64,000 nucleotides of DNA from Phocaeicola vulgatus. GTDB lineage: Bacteria; Bacteroidota; Bacteroidia; Bacteroidales; Tannerellaceae. This document shows, in pieces, positions 1 to 8,471 of the stretch. The translations under genes and the position numbers were made by a program. Every line of letters starts with the position of its first letter. Position 1 is the stretch's first letter. The DNA lies in NCBI GenBank assembly GCA_022009975.1, contig CP091733.1, forward strand, positions 1,195,001-1,259,000, given 5' to 3'. The notes beneath the pieces were generated by a model. It was not told where the DNA came from. It ran no database searches and saw nothing but the letters and a program-made list of their open reading frames with translations.

Positions 1-585
1 ACGGATGACATGATGACGAAGCAGATTATTTATCTGTTGGTGTTGAACAAATTCTACACACCCGAATACACGGGGCAGAACAGCAATGATTTCACAGCCG
101 TGGCTTCCTCTGCGCTCTCTTCCCAGATTTCAAGTTTGCTGAGCACGATAACGGACAAAGTGCAAATCGGCACGAATATCCGTGCGGGAGAAGATTGGGG
201 AATGAAAGATACAGAAGTGGAGATGTTGCTCTCCAGCCAATTGCTGAATAACCGTTTGCTGTTTAATGGTAACTTCGGATATAAGAACAACCCGACGCAG
301 AAGAATGCGTTCATCGGCGAATTTGATTTGGAATATAAATTGAACAGGAGTGGGGAAATCCGATTGAAGGCTTATAACCACATGAACGATTTATATCAAT
401 ATCTGAAGCAGGCGTTGACGACGCAAGGAGTGGGAATCTTGTTTAAGAAAGATTTTACGCGGATAAATGAATTGTTCCATCGCAATTACCGAGTCCTCCA
501 ACCCTCATCGAGGAATTCGCTCCAGCCGAAGGAGGCAATCATCCGTAAAGATTCTACTGAAACGGTTCCTTCTGAAAGTAAATAG
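1..585 (+). CDS. TamB-like translocation/assembly protein, C-terminal fragment
   Basis: The reading frame is open from the first base (TDDMMTKQ...), so this is the 3' end of a longer gene; about 194 residues are visible. The pattern of short beta-strand-like segments and the ending GVGILFKKDFTRINELF resemble the C-terminal DUF490 domain of TamB proteins in Bacteroidetes. TamB spans the periplasm and helps insert or feed lipids and proteins to the outer membrane. The last 35 residues are polar and low in complexity. The family call rests on recognition of this C-terminal pattern only, because the N-terminal part lies outside the window. Confidence 0.6.
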   Translation, partial: TDDMMTKQIIYLLVLNKFYTPEYTGQNSNDFTAVASSALSSQISSLLSTITDKVQIGTNIRAGEDWGMKDTEVEMLLSSQLLNNRLLFNGNFGYKNNPTQKNAFIGEFDLEYKLNRSGEIRLKAYNHMNDLYQYLKQALTTQGVGILFKKDFTRINELFHRNYRVLQPSSRNSLQPKEAIIRKDSTETVPSESK

Positions 586-673
586 AGGCTGTATTATGCT
601 ATTTGGCCAGGTGGAAAACAAGATAATGAAGAAGAAGTTGTACATTTGCAATTTCATTTTAGAATAGACAAGA

Positions 674-2116
674 ATGACAAAAGATAATCATTTGAGCAGA
701 CTGTTGGCATTATTGGTGCTGACATTTATAATAGGCTGTTTGTTTTATTATTTGCCGGACCATATCGGTGCAGTCAAATTAAAACGGGTGGATTTGTTGT
801 CGGACTTACGAGTTGAACCTCCATCGATTCCGTTGGATTCTCTTATTTTAGCCGATGAAGACACCGTAGCCGTGGATTCCGTAAAGCTGCAACAATTGGC
901 AGTTGAAAAGGCTGGCATTGATTCGATAGCGCTCGCCCAAAGGGATTCCCTTTATCGGGCACTTTATGCCTCGGAAGATGCCGATTCGTTAGGACTCCGC
1001 ATAGAAGATTATTCAGTGGGTCATGTAGGTTTGAGCCACTTTTTCCAAGCCCTGAAGAACAGGGAGTCCCTCAATCGCCCGGTCAGGATTGGCTTCATGG
1101 GTGACTCTTTCATAGAAGGAGACATATTGGTGGCGGATTTCAGGGCAGAAATGCAACGGGAATTTGGCGGGAGTGGGGTCGGTTTTGTTCCCATTTCTTC
1201 CGTTGCAGCACCTTATCGTCCCACCATCAGAGAGACTTCGGCAGGATGGAAAAACTGGTCGATATTGAACGACCACTCCCAACGTTACACCCTGTCGTGT
1301 ATGCTTTTTGAGGCGGAACAATCAGATGCCTTCCTTCAAATGGAGGTGGGAAGCAAATATCCAGAACTTCAGAAAGGGTCGTCGCTTAAATTTATTTACG
1401 AGGAGAACCAAGAGACCCGGCTCGCCCTTTCCTGCAACAACCGGGAAGATTCGTTGTTCGTCATGTTGCCTCCGACCGACAGTTTGGTGCAATATGCTTA
1501 TACTTCTCCCTCGGAAATTCATAAGGCGGTGCTGCACTTCTCGCAAGCCAAAGGATTGAAGGCTTTGGGCGTGGCTTTGGAAAATGACAATGGAGTCGTC
1601 GTAGACAACTTCTCGGTGCGTGGAAACTCCGGATTGGCTTTGGATCGTTTGGATTCAGCCCGTTGCCGCCAGCTCAACCAGATTCGTCCGTATGATATGA
1701 TTATCTTGCAATATGGGTTGAACGTCGCAAACGACAGTGTCATGCAATATGGCTGGTATGGAAAACGGATGGAAGCGGTGGCGCATCATATCAAGCGCTG
1801 TTTCCCGACAGCCGATATCTTGATATTAGGTGTTTCCGACCGGAGCACACAAGAGAATGGCACGTTTTATACAATGCCTTCCGTTTTATCCTTGCTTTAT
1901 ACCCAACGTCAGATGGCAAAGCGGAGCGGTTTGCCTTTTTGGAACACCTTCGGGGCGATGGGCGGATATAATAGCATGGTTGCTTATGTGGAGAAAAATT
2001 GGGCAAGTAAAGATTATACGCATTTGAGCTTTGGTGGAGGTCGTGAGCTCGCACGCATATTGAAAGAGGCATTGATGAAAGAAAAAGAATTTTATGATGA
2101 AGCAGAAACAAAATAA
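674..2116 (+). CDS. SGNH/GDSL-like hydrolase, membrane-anchored
   Basis: A 480-residue protein with one N-terminal membrane segment (about residues 9-27), a Ser/Asp-rich linker, then an SGNH fold. The block I motif FMGDSFIEGD (Ser about 145), a middle block QYGLNVAND, and a C-terminal DYTHLSFGG providing the Asp-x-x-His pair are all visible. SGNH proteins of this layout add or remove acyl (usually acetyl) groups on glycans outside the cell. Its last 23 bases overlap the start of the next SGNH gene, and an MBOAT gene follows. The three are therefore probably one operon for O-acylation of an envelope polysaccharide. The substrate cannot be told from sequence. Confidence 0.8.
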   Translation: MTKDNHLSRLLALLVLTFIIGCLFYYLPDHIGAVKLKRVDLLSDLRVEPPSIPLDSLILADEDTVAVDSVKLQQLAVEKAGIDSIALAQRDSLYRALYASEDADSLGLRIEDYSVGHVGLSHFFQALKNRESLNRPVRIGFMGDSFIEGDILVADFRAEMQREFGGSGVGFVPISSVAAPYRPTIRETSAGWKNWSILNDHSQRYTLSCMLFEAEQSDAFLQMEVGSKYPELQKGSSLKFIYEENQETRLALSCNNREDSLFVMLPPTDSLVQYAYTSPSEIHKAVLHFSQAKGLKALGVALENDNGVVVDNFSVRGNSGLALDRLDSARCRQLNQIRPYDMIILQYGLNVANDSVMQYGWYGKRMEAVAHHIKRCFPTADILILGVSDRSTQENGTFYTMPSVLSLLYTQRQMAKRSGLPFWNTFGAMGGYNSMVAYVEKNWASKDYTHLSFGGGRELARILKEALMKEKEFYDEAETK

Positions 2117-3485
2117 GAATACGCAAAGAATAATATGTATTAGTGTTGTCTGTTTGCTGTTGACATTGGGCGTTTTCTCCCAATCTTTATGGCAGTTTCA
2201 CCAGCAGACACCCTTAAAAAAGGAAATCACCGGTTGTGACACGATTCCGTTGCCATTGCCGCTTCCCGGAATGTTGGTCCATGGCGCAGACACGCTCACT
2301 TTCCCTGATTCGGTAACTGTTTCCGGAGAATCACAAGCTTTCTCCAACTTCTTCGAGTTGCTTGATTCCCTAAGAAGCGGCAAGGATACGGTATTGACTA
2401 TCGTCCATTTAGGAGATTCGCACATCCAAGCCGGCAAATATAGTGGGCAGGTGATGCGGTTGCTCCAAAAAGAATTCGGCAATGCCGGGCGAGGATGGAT
2501 TTCTCCTCTGAAGTTGAGCCGGACAAATGAGCCGGACGATTATTTCATCACCTCCTCTTTGCGTGAATGGACGGCAGGACGCTGCATCCAACATACACCC
2601 AAAACGACACTTGGCATTGGAGGAATAGGAATCCGCAGCCTCTCTTCGTCTATCAATCTCAATGTGATGATTGCACCGAAGAATGGGGCTGGTTACTCCT
2701 TCAACCAGGCTATTTTATATCGGAAGCCCAATTCCATGCCGATGCTTCCCACGGATGGGAGCAAGCGGATTGCGACGACTTCCCTTGCCGACACTACTTT
2801 TGCCAATGGAATCGTTGCGGACACATTCCGGTTGAGTTGCCTTGCCGACACTTTGCTCTTGCACAGCACAAGACGCAAGCAGGGGACAGACCAATTATTG
2901 CCCGCTTCTTCTTTCAATAACACTTATTATGGCTTTAGCCTGTCGAACGGGAAGCCGGGAATCCTTTATCATTCCATTGGTGTGAACGGGGCGATGTATG
3001 TACATTATACAGACTCAAATTATGTGAAACAATTGGCTTTGCTTCATCCGCAGTTGTTGATTATCTCATTGGGGACAAACGAAACATTCGGCCGTCGTTA
3101 TTCCAATCTTGAGTTTGAACACCAAATAAAACATTTCCTTTCCATGGTAAAGCAGGAAATGCCTGCTGTGGAAATCCTGATTACCACTCCTCCTGAATGT
3201 TATAAGCGCACGTATAAGAATAAAAAGAGGATATATGTGCGGAATGCCAATACAGAAAAAGCGGCAGCCATATTGAAGCAGGTGGCGAAGGAAGAGAATG
3301 TGATTTGTTGGGATTTGTTCGCTGCCACGGGAGGTTCTAACTCTTGCCGGAAATGGCAGACGCAACATTTGATGGCGAGAGACCGGATTCATTTTGCCCA
3401 GCGTGGTTATGAAGAGCAGGGATTATTGCTTTATAGGGCGTTGATGAATAGTTACAATATGCATTTGAAACTAAAGGAGAATTGA
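2094..3485 (+). CDS. second SGNH/GDSL-like hydrolase
   Basis: A 463-residue protein with an N-terminal signal or anchor segment (about residues 13-30). Block I is VHLGDSHIQAG (Ser about 109), a GTNE block lies in the middle (SLGTNETFG), and DRIHFAQRG near the end supplies Asp and His. It is paralogous in plan to the gene before it, yet clearly divergent. Its ATG lies inside the upstream gene and its TGA overlaps the ATG of the MBOAT gene (TGATG), which indicates translational coupling. The likely role is periplasmic acyl transfer to, or removal from, a surface glycan in partnership with the MBOAT protein. Confidence 0.8.
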   Translation: MMKQKQNKNTQRIICISVVCLLLTLGVFSQSLWQFHQQTPLKKEITGCDTIPLPLPLPGMLVHGADTLTFPDSVTVSGESQAFSNFFELLDSLRSGKDTVLTIVHLGDSHIQAGKYSGQVMRLLQKEFGNAGRGWISPLKLSRTNEPDDYFITSSLREWTAGRCIQHTPKTTLGIGGIGIRSLSSSINLNVMIAPKNGAGYSFNQAILYRKPNSMPMLPTDGSKRIATTSLADTTFANGIVADTFRLSCLADTLLLHSTRRKQGTDQLLPASSFNNTYYGFSLSNGKPGILYHSIGVNGAMYVHYTDSNYVKQLALLHPQLLIISLGTNETFGRRYSNLEFEHQIKHFLSMVKQEMPAVEILITTPPECYKRTYKNKKRIYVRNANTEKAAAILKQVAKEENVICWDLFAATGGSNSCRKWQTQHLMARDRIHFAQRGYEEQGLLLYRALMNSYNMHLKLKEN

Positions 3486-5061
3486 TGATGTTAGTGAGTT
3501 TGATTGTATTTGGAAAAGAAACAGGAATGGATTTCTTGAGTAATTTATCATTTGACAAATTAGGTGAGATTCTTTCTTACCAGCCAACTGCGCCAATGTT
3601 GTTCAGCAGTGGGCTTTTCTTTATCCTTTTTCTTCTTTTTAGCCTGTTTTATATCGCTTTCCGTAAGCATACATTAGCTCGATTGATTTATGTGACATTG
3701 TTTTCCCTCTATTTTTATTACAAAAGCAGTGGCGTTTGGTTCGGGTTGTTGGTGTTCACGGCAACTTCCGATTTCCTCATTGCCCAAGTCATGAGCCGGA
3801 CAGAAGGCGTCAACCGTAAGAAATGGTTGGTGGTGTTGAGCCTCTGCATCAATTTGGGTATGTTGGGCTATTTAAATACTTCAATTTCCTGCGTGAATTG
3901 GGCGCATCTCTCTTGCAGGAAATAGGTGTTTGGTTCCATTATGCGCCTTGGCAATCCTTGGAAGTCGAGCATCTGAATATATTCTTGCCGGTCGGCATCT
4001 CCTTTTTCACCTTCCAAAGCATCAGTTATGTGATTGATGTCTATCGGGGAAAAATAAAGCCTCTTGGAAGATGGATTGATTATCTCTTTTATGTTTCCTT
4101 TTTCCCGCAATTGGTGGCAGGCCCGATTGTGCGCGCACGCGACTTCATCCCTCAAATCTACCGCGAACCGATGGTTTCCCGTGCCGAGTTCGGTGAAGGG
4201 CTGTTCCTTATCTTATGCGGACTGATAAAGAAATGTGTCATTTCGGATTATATCAGCATGAATTTCGTGGACCGTGTATTCGATGCGCCAACGCTTTATA
4301 CGGGGGTTGAGAACTTGATAGGCGTTTATGGCTATACTTTGCAGATATATTGTGACTTTTCCGGATATTCGGATATGGCAATAGGAATAGCTTTGCTTTT
4401 AGGATTCCGTTTCAATATCAATTTTGATTCACCTTATCAATCGGCAACTATCACGGAGTTCTGGAGGCGTTGGCACATCTCCTTGTCCAGTTGGCTGAAG
4501 GATTATCTCTATATCTCTTTGGGCGGAAACCGGAAAGGAAGAATCCGCACATATATCAATCTCTTCTTGACCATGCTTTTAGGCGGATTGTGGCATGGAG
4601 CTTCTGTCCGCTTCATCCTTTGGGGAGCTTTGCACGGTGTTTCATTAGCTATCCATAAAGCACTCATGGCTGCGTTTCCCGGCTTTAAAAAGACCGGGGT
4701 TGAAATGGGATTGACCCGCCGTGTCATGGAGACTTTCGTGACTTTTCATTTGGTTTGTTTCGGCTGGATTCTGTTCCGTGCCGATTCCATGCAGAAAGTG
4801 GGAGAGATTTTAACCCAAATAACAACTAATTTCCATCCGGAAATATTTACACAGTTTGTCTCTGGATATAAAACCGTCTGTGTCTTAATGCTAATGGGCT
4901 ATCTTTTCCATTTTATTCCCAAGCGAGTGGAAAACCGTTTGCAAGACGTGGTGACCCGTTCGCCATTGGTCGTGCAGGCGTTTATGTTGGCTGTTGCCAT
5001 TTTCATCGTCATCCAGTTCCGAAGCGCAGGCGTGCAACCGTTTATCTATTTCCAGTTCTAA
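3485..5061 (+). CDS. MBOAT family O-acyltransferase (frameshifted)
   Basis: A multi-pass membrane O-acyltransferase of the AlgI/DltB type, about 525 residues when the reading frame is repaired. The conserved segments WRRWHISLSSWLKDYL and GGLWHGASVRF, with the catalytic His, are intact. The first part (to 3925) and the second part are in different frames. Adding one T at the TTT run 3871-3873 rejoins them as NLGMLGYFKYFNFLREL. I choose ATG 3485, which overlaps the stop of the preceding gene, over an upstream TTG. MBOAT proteins hand acyl groups across the inner membrane to SGNH partners, matching the two upstream genes. The break may be a sequencing error or a real inactivation. Confidence 0.85.
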
Positions 5062-5136
5062 AAAAGTGATAAAAATAATCGAAATTGATATAGAACAAGT
5101 CAAAACAGGAAGAAATGATGTAATTTTGCAACCGAA

Positions 5137-5280
5137 ATGTTTTATGGCAACCAATGCCGGCCTTTAGAGAAAGACGATTGGTTGTCCATTCCTGAGAATC
5201 AGGAGCCGACTGCCTTCTTTAGTGATAAAAGAGGTAAAAAGAGAAAAGGAAACTTGCTCTGTCGGTTATGTTTAACTTAA
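5137..5280 (+). CDS. small hypothetical protein (47 aa)
   Basis: A short open frame starting MFYGNQCRPLEKDDW and ending NLLCRLCLT, with no membrane segment and a basic patch (KRGKKRKG). It sits in an otherwise empty 230-base gap and ends 11 bases before the next gene's ATG, as an operon partner would. I do not recognise a family. Support is its position and its protein-like composition only, so it could be a chance ORF. Confidence 0.35.
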   Translation: MFYGNQCRPLEKDDWLSIPENQEPTAFFSDKRGKKRKGNLLCRLCLT

Positions 5281-5291
5281 AATATTGTTGA

Positions 5292-5798
5292 ATGAAGCTA
5301 AAAGCTTATTTTCTCGTGGCGTCTGTGCTATTGCTTGGCATAGCGGCGGACACTAAAGACGCAAAGCCTGTAGAGGGTGTGAATCCGGGAGACTTTGCTC
5401 CGAGAATAGTACTGGATGGAAATGAGTCTGAGATTCATTTTCAGAATCCCGACGGACGTTTTACGTTGGTGAACTTTTGGGCGGCTTATGACGCTGAGTC
5501 GAGAGCGAAGAATGTATCGTTGTGGAATGAGGTAAAAAAACTGAATGGCTCTTCGGGAAAAGTGTCCATGTATTCAATTTCATTAGATGAATGGAATTCA
5601 GTTTTTGAGGAAACTGTGAAAGCGGATAAACTGGACATGACCAGACAATTACACGAAAAAAAAGGCAGCCAGTCGGATGTATTTAAAAAATACAGATTGG
5701 AAAGAGGGTTGCGGAATTTCTTGATTGATGACAAAGGAATAATCGTCGCAACCAATGTCTCTTCCAAAGCATTGGCTGAGTGGAAAAAGCGGATTTAA
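5292..5798 (+). CDS. thioredoxin-fold exported protein lacking the CxxC pair
   Basis: A 168-residue protein with an N-terminal signal-like segment (residues 1-19), then a TlpA/AhpC-TSA-like fold: GDFAPRIVL, a strand LVNFWAAYDAES, and a late LRNFLIDDKGIIVA. In TlpA-type reductases the segment after FWA reads WCxxC. Here both cysteines are replaced (Asp and Ser), so dithiol redox chemistry is not expected. It may be a structural or binding derivative. A hairpin at 5818-5852 follows the stop codon and probably ends the transcript. Confidence 0.7.
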   Translation: MKLKAYFLVASVLLLGIAADTKDAKPVEGVNPGDFAPRIVLDGNESEIHFQNPDGRFTLVNFWAAYDAESRAKNVSLWNEVKKLNGSSGKVSMYSISLDEWNSVFEETVKADKLDMTRQLHEKKGSQSDVFKKYRLERGLRNFLIDDKGIIVATNVSSKALAEWKKRI

Positions 5799-5817
5799 TT
5801 GATTTGACAACAAATGT

Positions 5818-5856
5818 AAAGGCGGGTCAGAAATAGATTTTGGCTCGCCTTTCTCT
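5818..5856 (+). terminator. hairpin terminator after the thioredoxin-like gene
   Basis: AAAGGCG (5818-5824) pairs with CGCCTTT (5846-5852) about 20 bases after the stop codon, with a loop of about 21 bases that can itself partly pair. The T-run after it is short. Confidence 0.55.
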
Positions 5857-6000
5857 AATAAATTCATTATTAACATAATACTTTGGTAAATATTTATCGA
5901 GACTTTACAATCAAACATCAGGACTGCTAAAATCGCTTTGATGCCGCAACTTATTTGCAAGATATGATATATCAAAAAAAGCAACCGTTGTTTTTAAAAA

Positions 6001-6063
6001 AACATTGGACGTTTTTGGAAAAACATTGGACGTTTTCAAAAAAACATCGGATGTTTTTGGAAG
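6001..6063 (+). repeat. 21-bp tandem array of near-palindromes (array A)
   Basis: Three units begin at 6001, 6022 and 6043, an exact 21-base period. Each carries a near-palindromic core AACATYGGAYGTT followed by an A/T-rich spacer. The gap 5799-6135 otherwise holds a terminator and a conserved tail (6091-6121) also found at 14041-14070. An inverted array with the same cores lies at 35191-35266. Confidence 0.85.
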
Positions 6064-6090
6064 ATTCTTCGGCATGAAATCGGGAGCGGG

Positions 6091-6121
6091 TTGTAACCAT
6101 TGGTCGGAATGGGTTTAGATG
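6091..6121 (+). repeat. shared tail module of a composite repeat
   Basis: About 30 bases containing GTAACCAT, GGAATG and TTTAGATG match 14041-14070 at roughly 24 of 30 positions. In both places the block directly follows a short tandem array. It overlaps the earliest possible start codons of the following gene, which argues for a later start there. Confidence 0.7.
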
Positions 6122-6135
6122 AAAATTACAAGAGT

Positions 6136-6777
6136 ATGTTTACTTTAATCGCCAAATTAAATAGGATGATAGACTTTATAACATTTTGTGATTATTCCGG
6201 AACGTTTGCATTTGCCATTAGTGGTATCCGGTTGGCATCAGCTAAAAAATTTGACTGGTTTGGAGCTTATGTAGTCGGTGGTGTGACAGCTGTCGGCGGT
6301 GGAACATTGCGTGATGTCCTTTTGAATGTCACGCCTTTCTGGATGACGCAGGCTTCCTATTTGGTTATATCGGGTTTGGCACTTCTCTTCGTATTGCTCT
6401 TCCGTAAATATGTCATCCGTTTGAACAATACTTTCTTTATTTTCGATGCCGTCGGTTTGGGCTTGTTTGCCGTTGTCGGTATTGCAAAGACGCTCGAATG
6501 TGGACTTCCTTTCTGGACTGCCATTATCATGGGAACGGTCACGGGAGCATTCGGGGGAATGATGCGTGATATTCTGATTAATGAACTGCCTTTGATTTTC
6601 CGTAAAGACATTTATGCATTGGCGTGTGTCTTTGGAGGGTTCGTCTATTATGTATGTGACAAGTTAGGTTTGCCATTGCATATCACCCAGTCCATTTCTG
6701 CCATTTCCGTATTCATTGCGAGAGTCGTTTCTGTCCGGTATCATATCTGTTTGCCAGTCTTGAAAGGAGAAGATTAA
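6136..6777 (+). CDS. TRIC/UPF0126-type cation channel protein (YadS-like)
   Basis: A small membrane protein built of two similar halves. Each half has the glycine-rich pattern typical of trimeric intracellular cation channel proteins: GTFAFAISGIRLA followed by GGVTAVGGGTLRDVLL, then a second copy with GTVTGAFGGMMRDILI. Bacterial members form homotrimeric K+-permeable pores in the inner membrane. Start options are ATG 6100, 6136 and 6166. The first lies in the repeat tail and is rejected; 6136 and 6166 are both possible. A small hairpin (AAGCAG/CTGCTT) straddles the end of the gene. Confidence 0.8.
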   Translation: MFTLIAKLNRMIDFITFCDYSGTFAFAISGIRLASAKKFDWFGAYVVGGVTAVGGGTLRDVLLNVTPFWMTQASYLVISGLALLFVLLFRKYVIRLNNTFFIFDAVGLGLFAVVGIAKTLECGLPFWTAIIMGTVTGAFGGMMRDILINELPLIFRKDIYALACVFGGFVYYVCDKLGLPLHITQSISAISVFIARVVSVRYHICLPVLKGED

Positions 6778-6840
6778 GCAGCCATCTGCTTCCTTTTTGA
6801 AATTTACAGCATAACTATTTCATTTTTCGTAATTTCTTTT

Positions 6841-6848
6841 TATATTTG
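6841..6848 (+). promoter_or_regulatory. -7 promoter element for lemA
   Basis: TATATTTG matches the Bacteroidetes -7 consensus TAnnTTTG, 30 bases before the LemA start codon. Confidence 0.55.
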
Positions 6849-6877
6849 AGCGGTTAAATCAATAAAATGAAGAAATT

Positions 6878-7435
6878 ATGACTATGTTAATTGTTATTGC
6901 TGTCGTTGTCGTGTTAATCTTGGGAGTTGTCTCATTGTATAACCGCTTGGTGAAATTAAGAAATAATCGTGAAAACGCTTTCGCTGATATTGATGTTCAA
7001 TTGAAACAAAGACATGATTTGGTGCCTCAATTGGTCTCTATCGTAAAAGGTTATGCCAAACATGAAAGAGAAACATTGGATAGGGTCGTTGCTGCCCGGA
7101 ATGGAGCTGTCGCTGCCCAGACGATTGATGACAAAATCAAGGCAGAGAATGCGTTGACCTCTGCATTGGCAGGATTGAAGGTGACAGTTGAAGCTTATCC
7201 GGATTTGAAAGCCAATCAAAATTTCATCCAAGTGCAGGAAGAGGTCTCTGATTTGGAAAACAAATTGGCTGCTGTGCGCCGTTATTTCAATTCTGCTACT
7301 CGTGAATTGAACAATGCGGTGGAAACTTTCCCTTCTAATATCATAGCCGGAATGTTCGGTTTTAAGAAAGAGATTATGTTTGATCTGGGCGAACAGCGTA
7401 GCACGTTGGAAGAGGCTCCGAAAATCAGCTTTTGA
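6878..7435 (+). CDS. lemA: LemA family protein
   Basis: A 185-residue protein with one N-terminal membrane helix (residues 2-22) followed by a long alpha-helical body. The family signature YNRLVKLRNNRENAFADID and KQRHDLVPQLV is clear, and it ends in the usual FGF..-EAPKISF. LemA proteins are inner-membrane anchored helical bundles of uncertain function that are very often encoded beside an HtpX-like M48 protease, as here; the two genes are separated by 3 bases. A TAnnTTTG promoter precedes it. Confidence 0.92.
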   Translation: MTMLIVIAVVVVLILGVVSLYNRLVKLRNNRENAFADIDVQLKQRHDLVPQLVSIVKGYAKHERETLDRVVAARNGAVAAQTIDDKIKAENALTSALAGLKVTVEAYPDLKANQNFIQVQEEVSDLENKLAAVRRYFNSATRELNNAVETFPSNIIAGMFGFKKEIMFDLGEQRSTLEEAPKISF

Positions 7436-7438
7436 TAA

Positions 7439-8387
7439 ATGGAATATGTAGGTATACAAACCCAGCAGAGCAGGAATAATTTCCGCTCCGTCTTCTTGCT
7501 CTTTATGTTTCCAACTTTGGTGGCAGGATTGACATATTTGTTCTGTTTCCTGTTCGATTACTTGATATTTCTTGGAAGATGATGACGAGATGACGTATGT
7601 AGATGTACTCGGCGATTCAACTATCATGTTCGTCGATATCATCCCTTATGTCCTTGGGGCTGTGCTGATTTGGTTTTTGATTGCCTATTTCATTAATGCT
7701 AAGATGATTGATTCTGCGACAGGGTCTGTCCCGTTGCAAAGAAAGGATAACAAGCGGGTGTATAACTTGGTGGAGAACTTATGTATGACCCAAGGCATGA
7801 AAACCCCGAAAATACATATTATAAACGACAAATCGTTGAATGCTTTTGCCAGTGGCATTAATGAACGTACTTATACGGTTACATTGACCAGGGGAATCAT
7901 TGAGAAGCTGAATGATGAAGAATTGGAAGGAGTGATAGCCCACGAACTTTCTCATATCCGCAACCATGATGTGCAGGTGTTGATCATATCCATCGTGTTT
8001 GTCGGCATCTTTTCCTTGATTGCCCAAATCTGCGTGCAATGGTTTTGCAATTCTTCTTCCTCTTCGGATGATGGTGACAACAAAGGCAGTGCAGGTATCG
8101 CTATCTTTTTGGTTATGATTATTGCTGTAATAGGTTATCTGTTCTCGCTGTTGATGCGCTTTGCTATTTCCCGCAAACGAGAATATATGGCAGATGCTGG
8201 TTCGGCAGAGATGACGAAAAATCCGTTGGCTTTGGCAAGCGCGCTGCGTAAGATTTCCAAGAGCGCTGAAGTGAAATCCATCGAGCGGTCGGATGTTGCC
8301 CAGCTTTTTATCGCTGCCCCGATAAAAGATGTCTTCGCAACGCATCCTCCGATTGAAAAGCGGATTGAGATATTGGAGCAATTTTAA
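7439..8387 (+). CDS. M48 family zinc metalloprotease, HtpX-like (frameshifted)
   Basis: The ATG at 7439 starts a frame reading MEYVGIQTQQSRNNF with a first membrane segment. It then stops at a TGA near 7579. Removing one G of the GG at 7574-7575 joins it to the main frame, which begins ...FLEDDDEMTYVDVLGD. Catalytic features are intact: VIAHELSHIRNHD (HExxH) and a downstream zinc ligand in REYMADAGSAE. There are about four membrane segments and about 316 residues in total. HtpX-type proteases degrade misfolded inner-membrane proteins. Pairing with LemA supports the call. Confidence 0.88.
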
Positions 8388-8471
8388 TTTTGTCTATGAT
8401 TTGGCTTTCTTATAAATCTTTTTTTGTATTTTTTTACAGCTGTTTACATTATTAATAACTGTATTGCTATA

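Noticed and set aside
6001..6063. CRISPR array
   Set aside because: Units are contiguous with no unique spacers of 25-40 bases, and no cas genes lie nearby.
6100..6135. Earliest ATG (6100) as the start of the TRIC-like gene
   Set aside because: The sequence there belongs to the repeat tail also found at 14041, where no gene follows.
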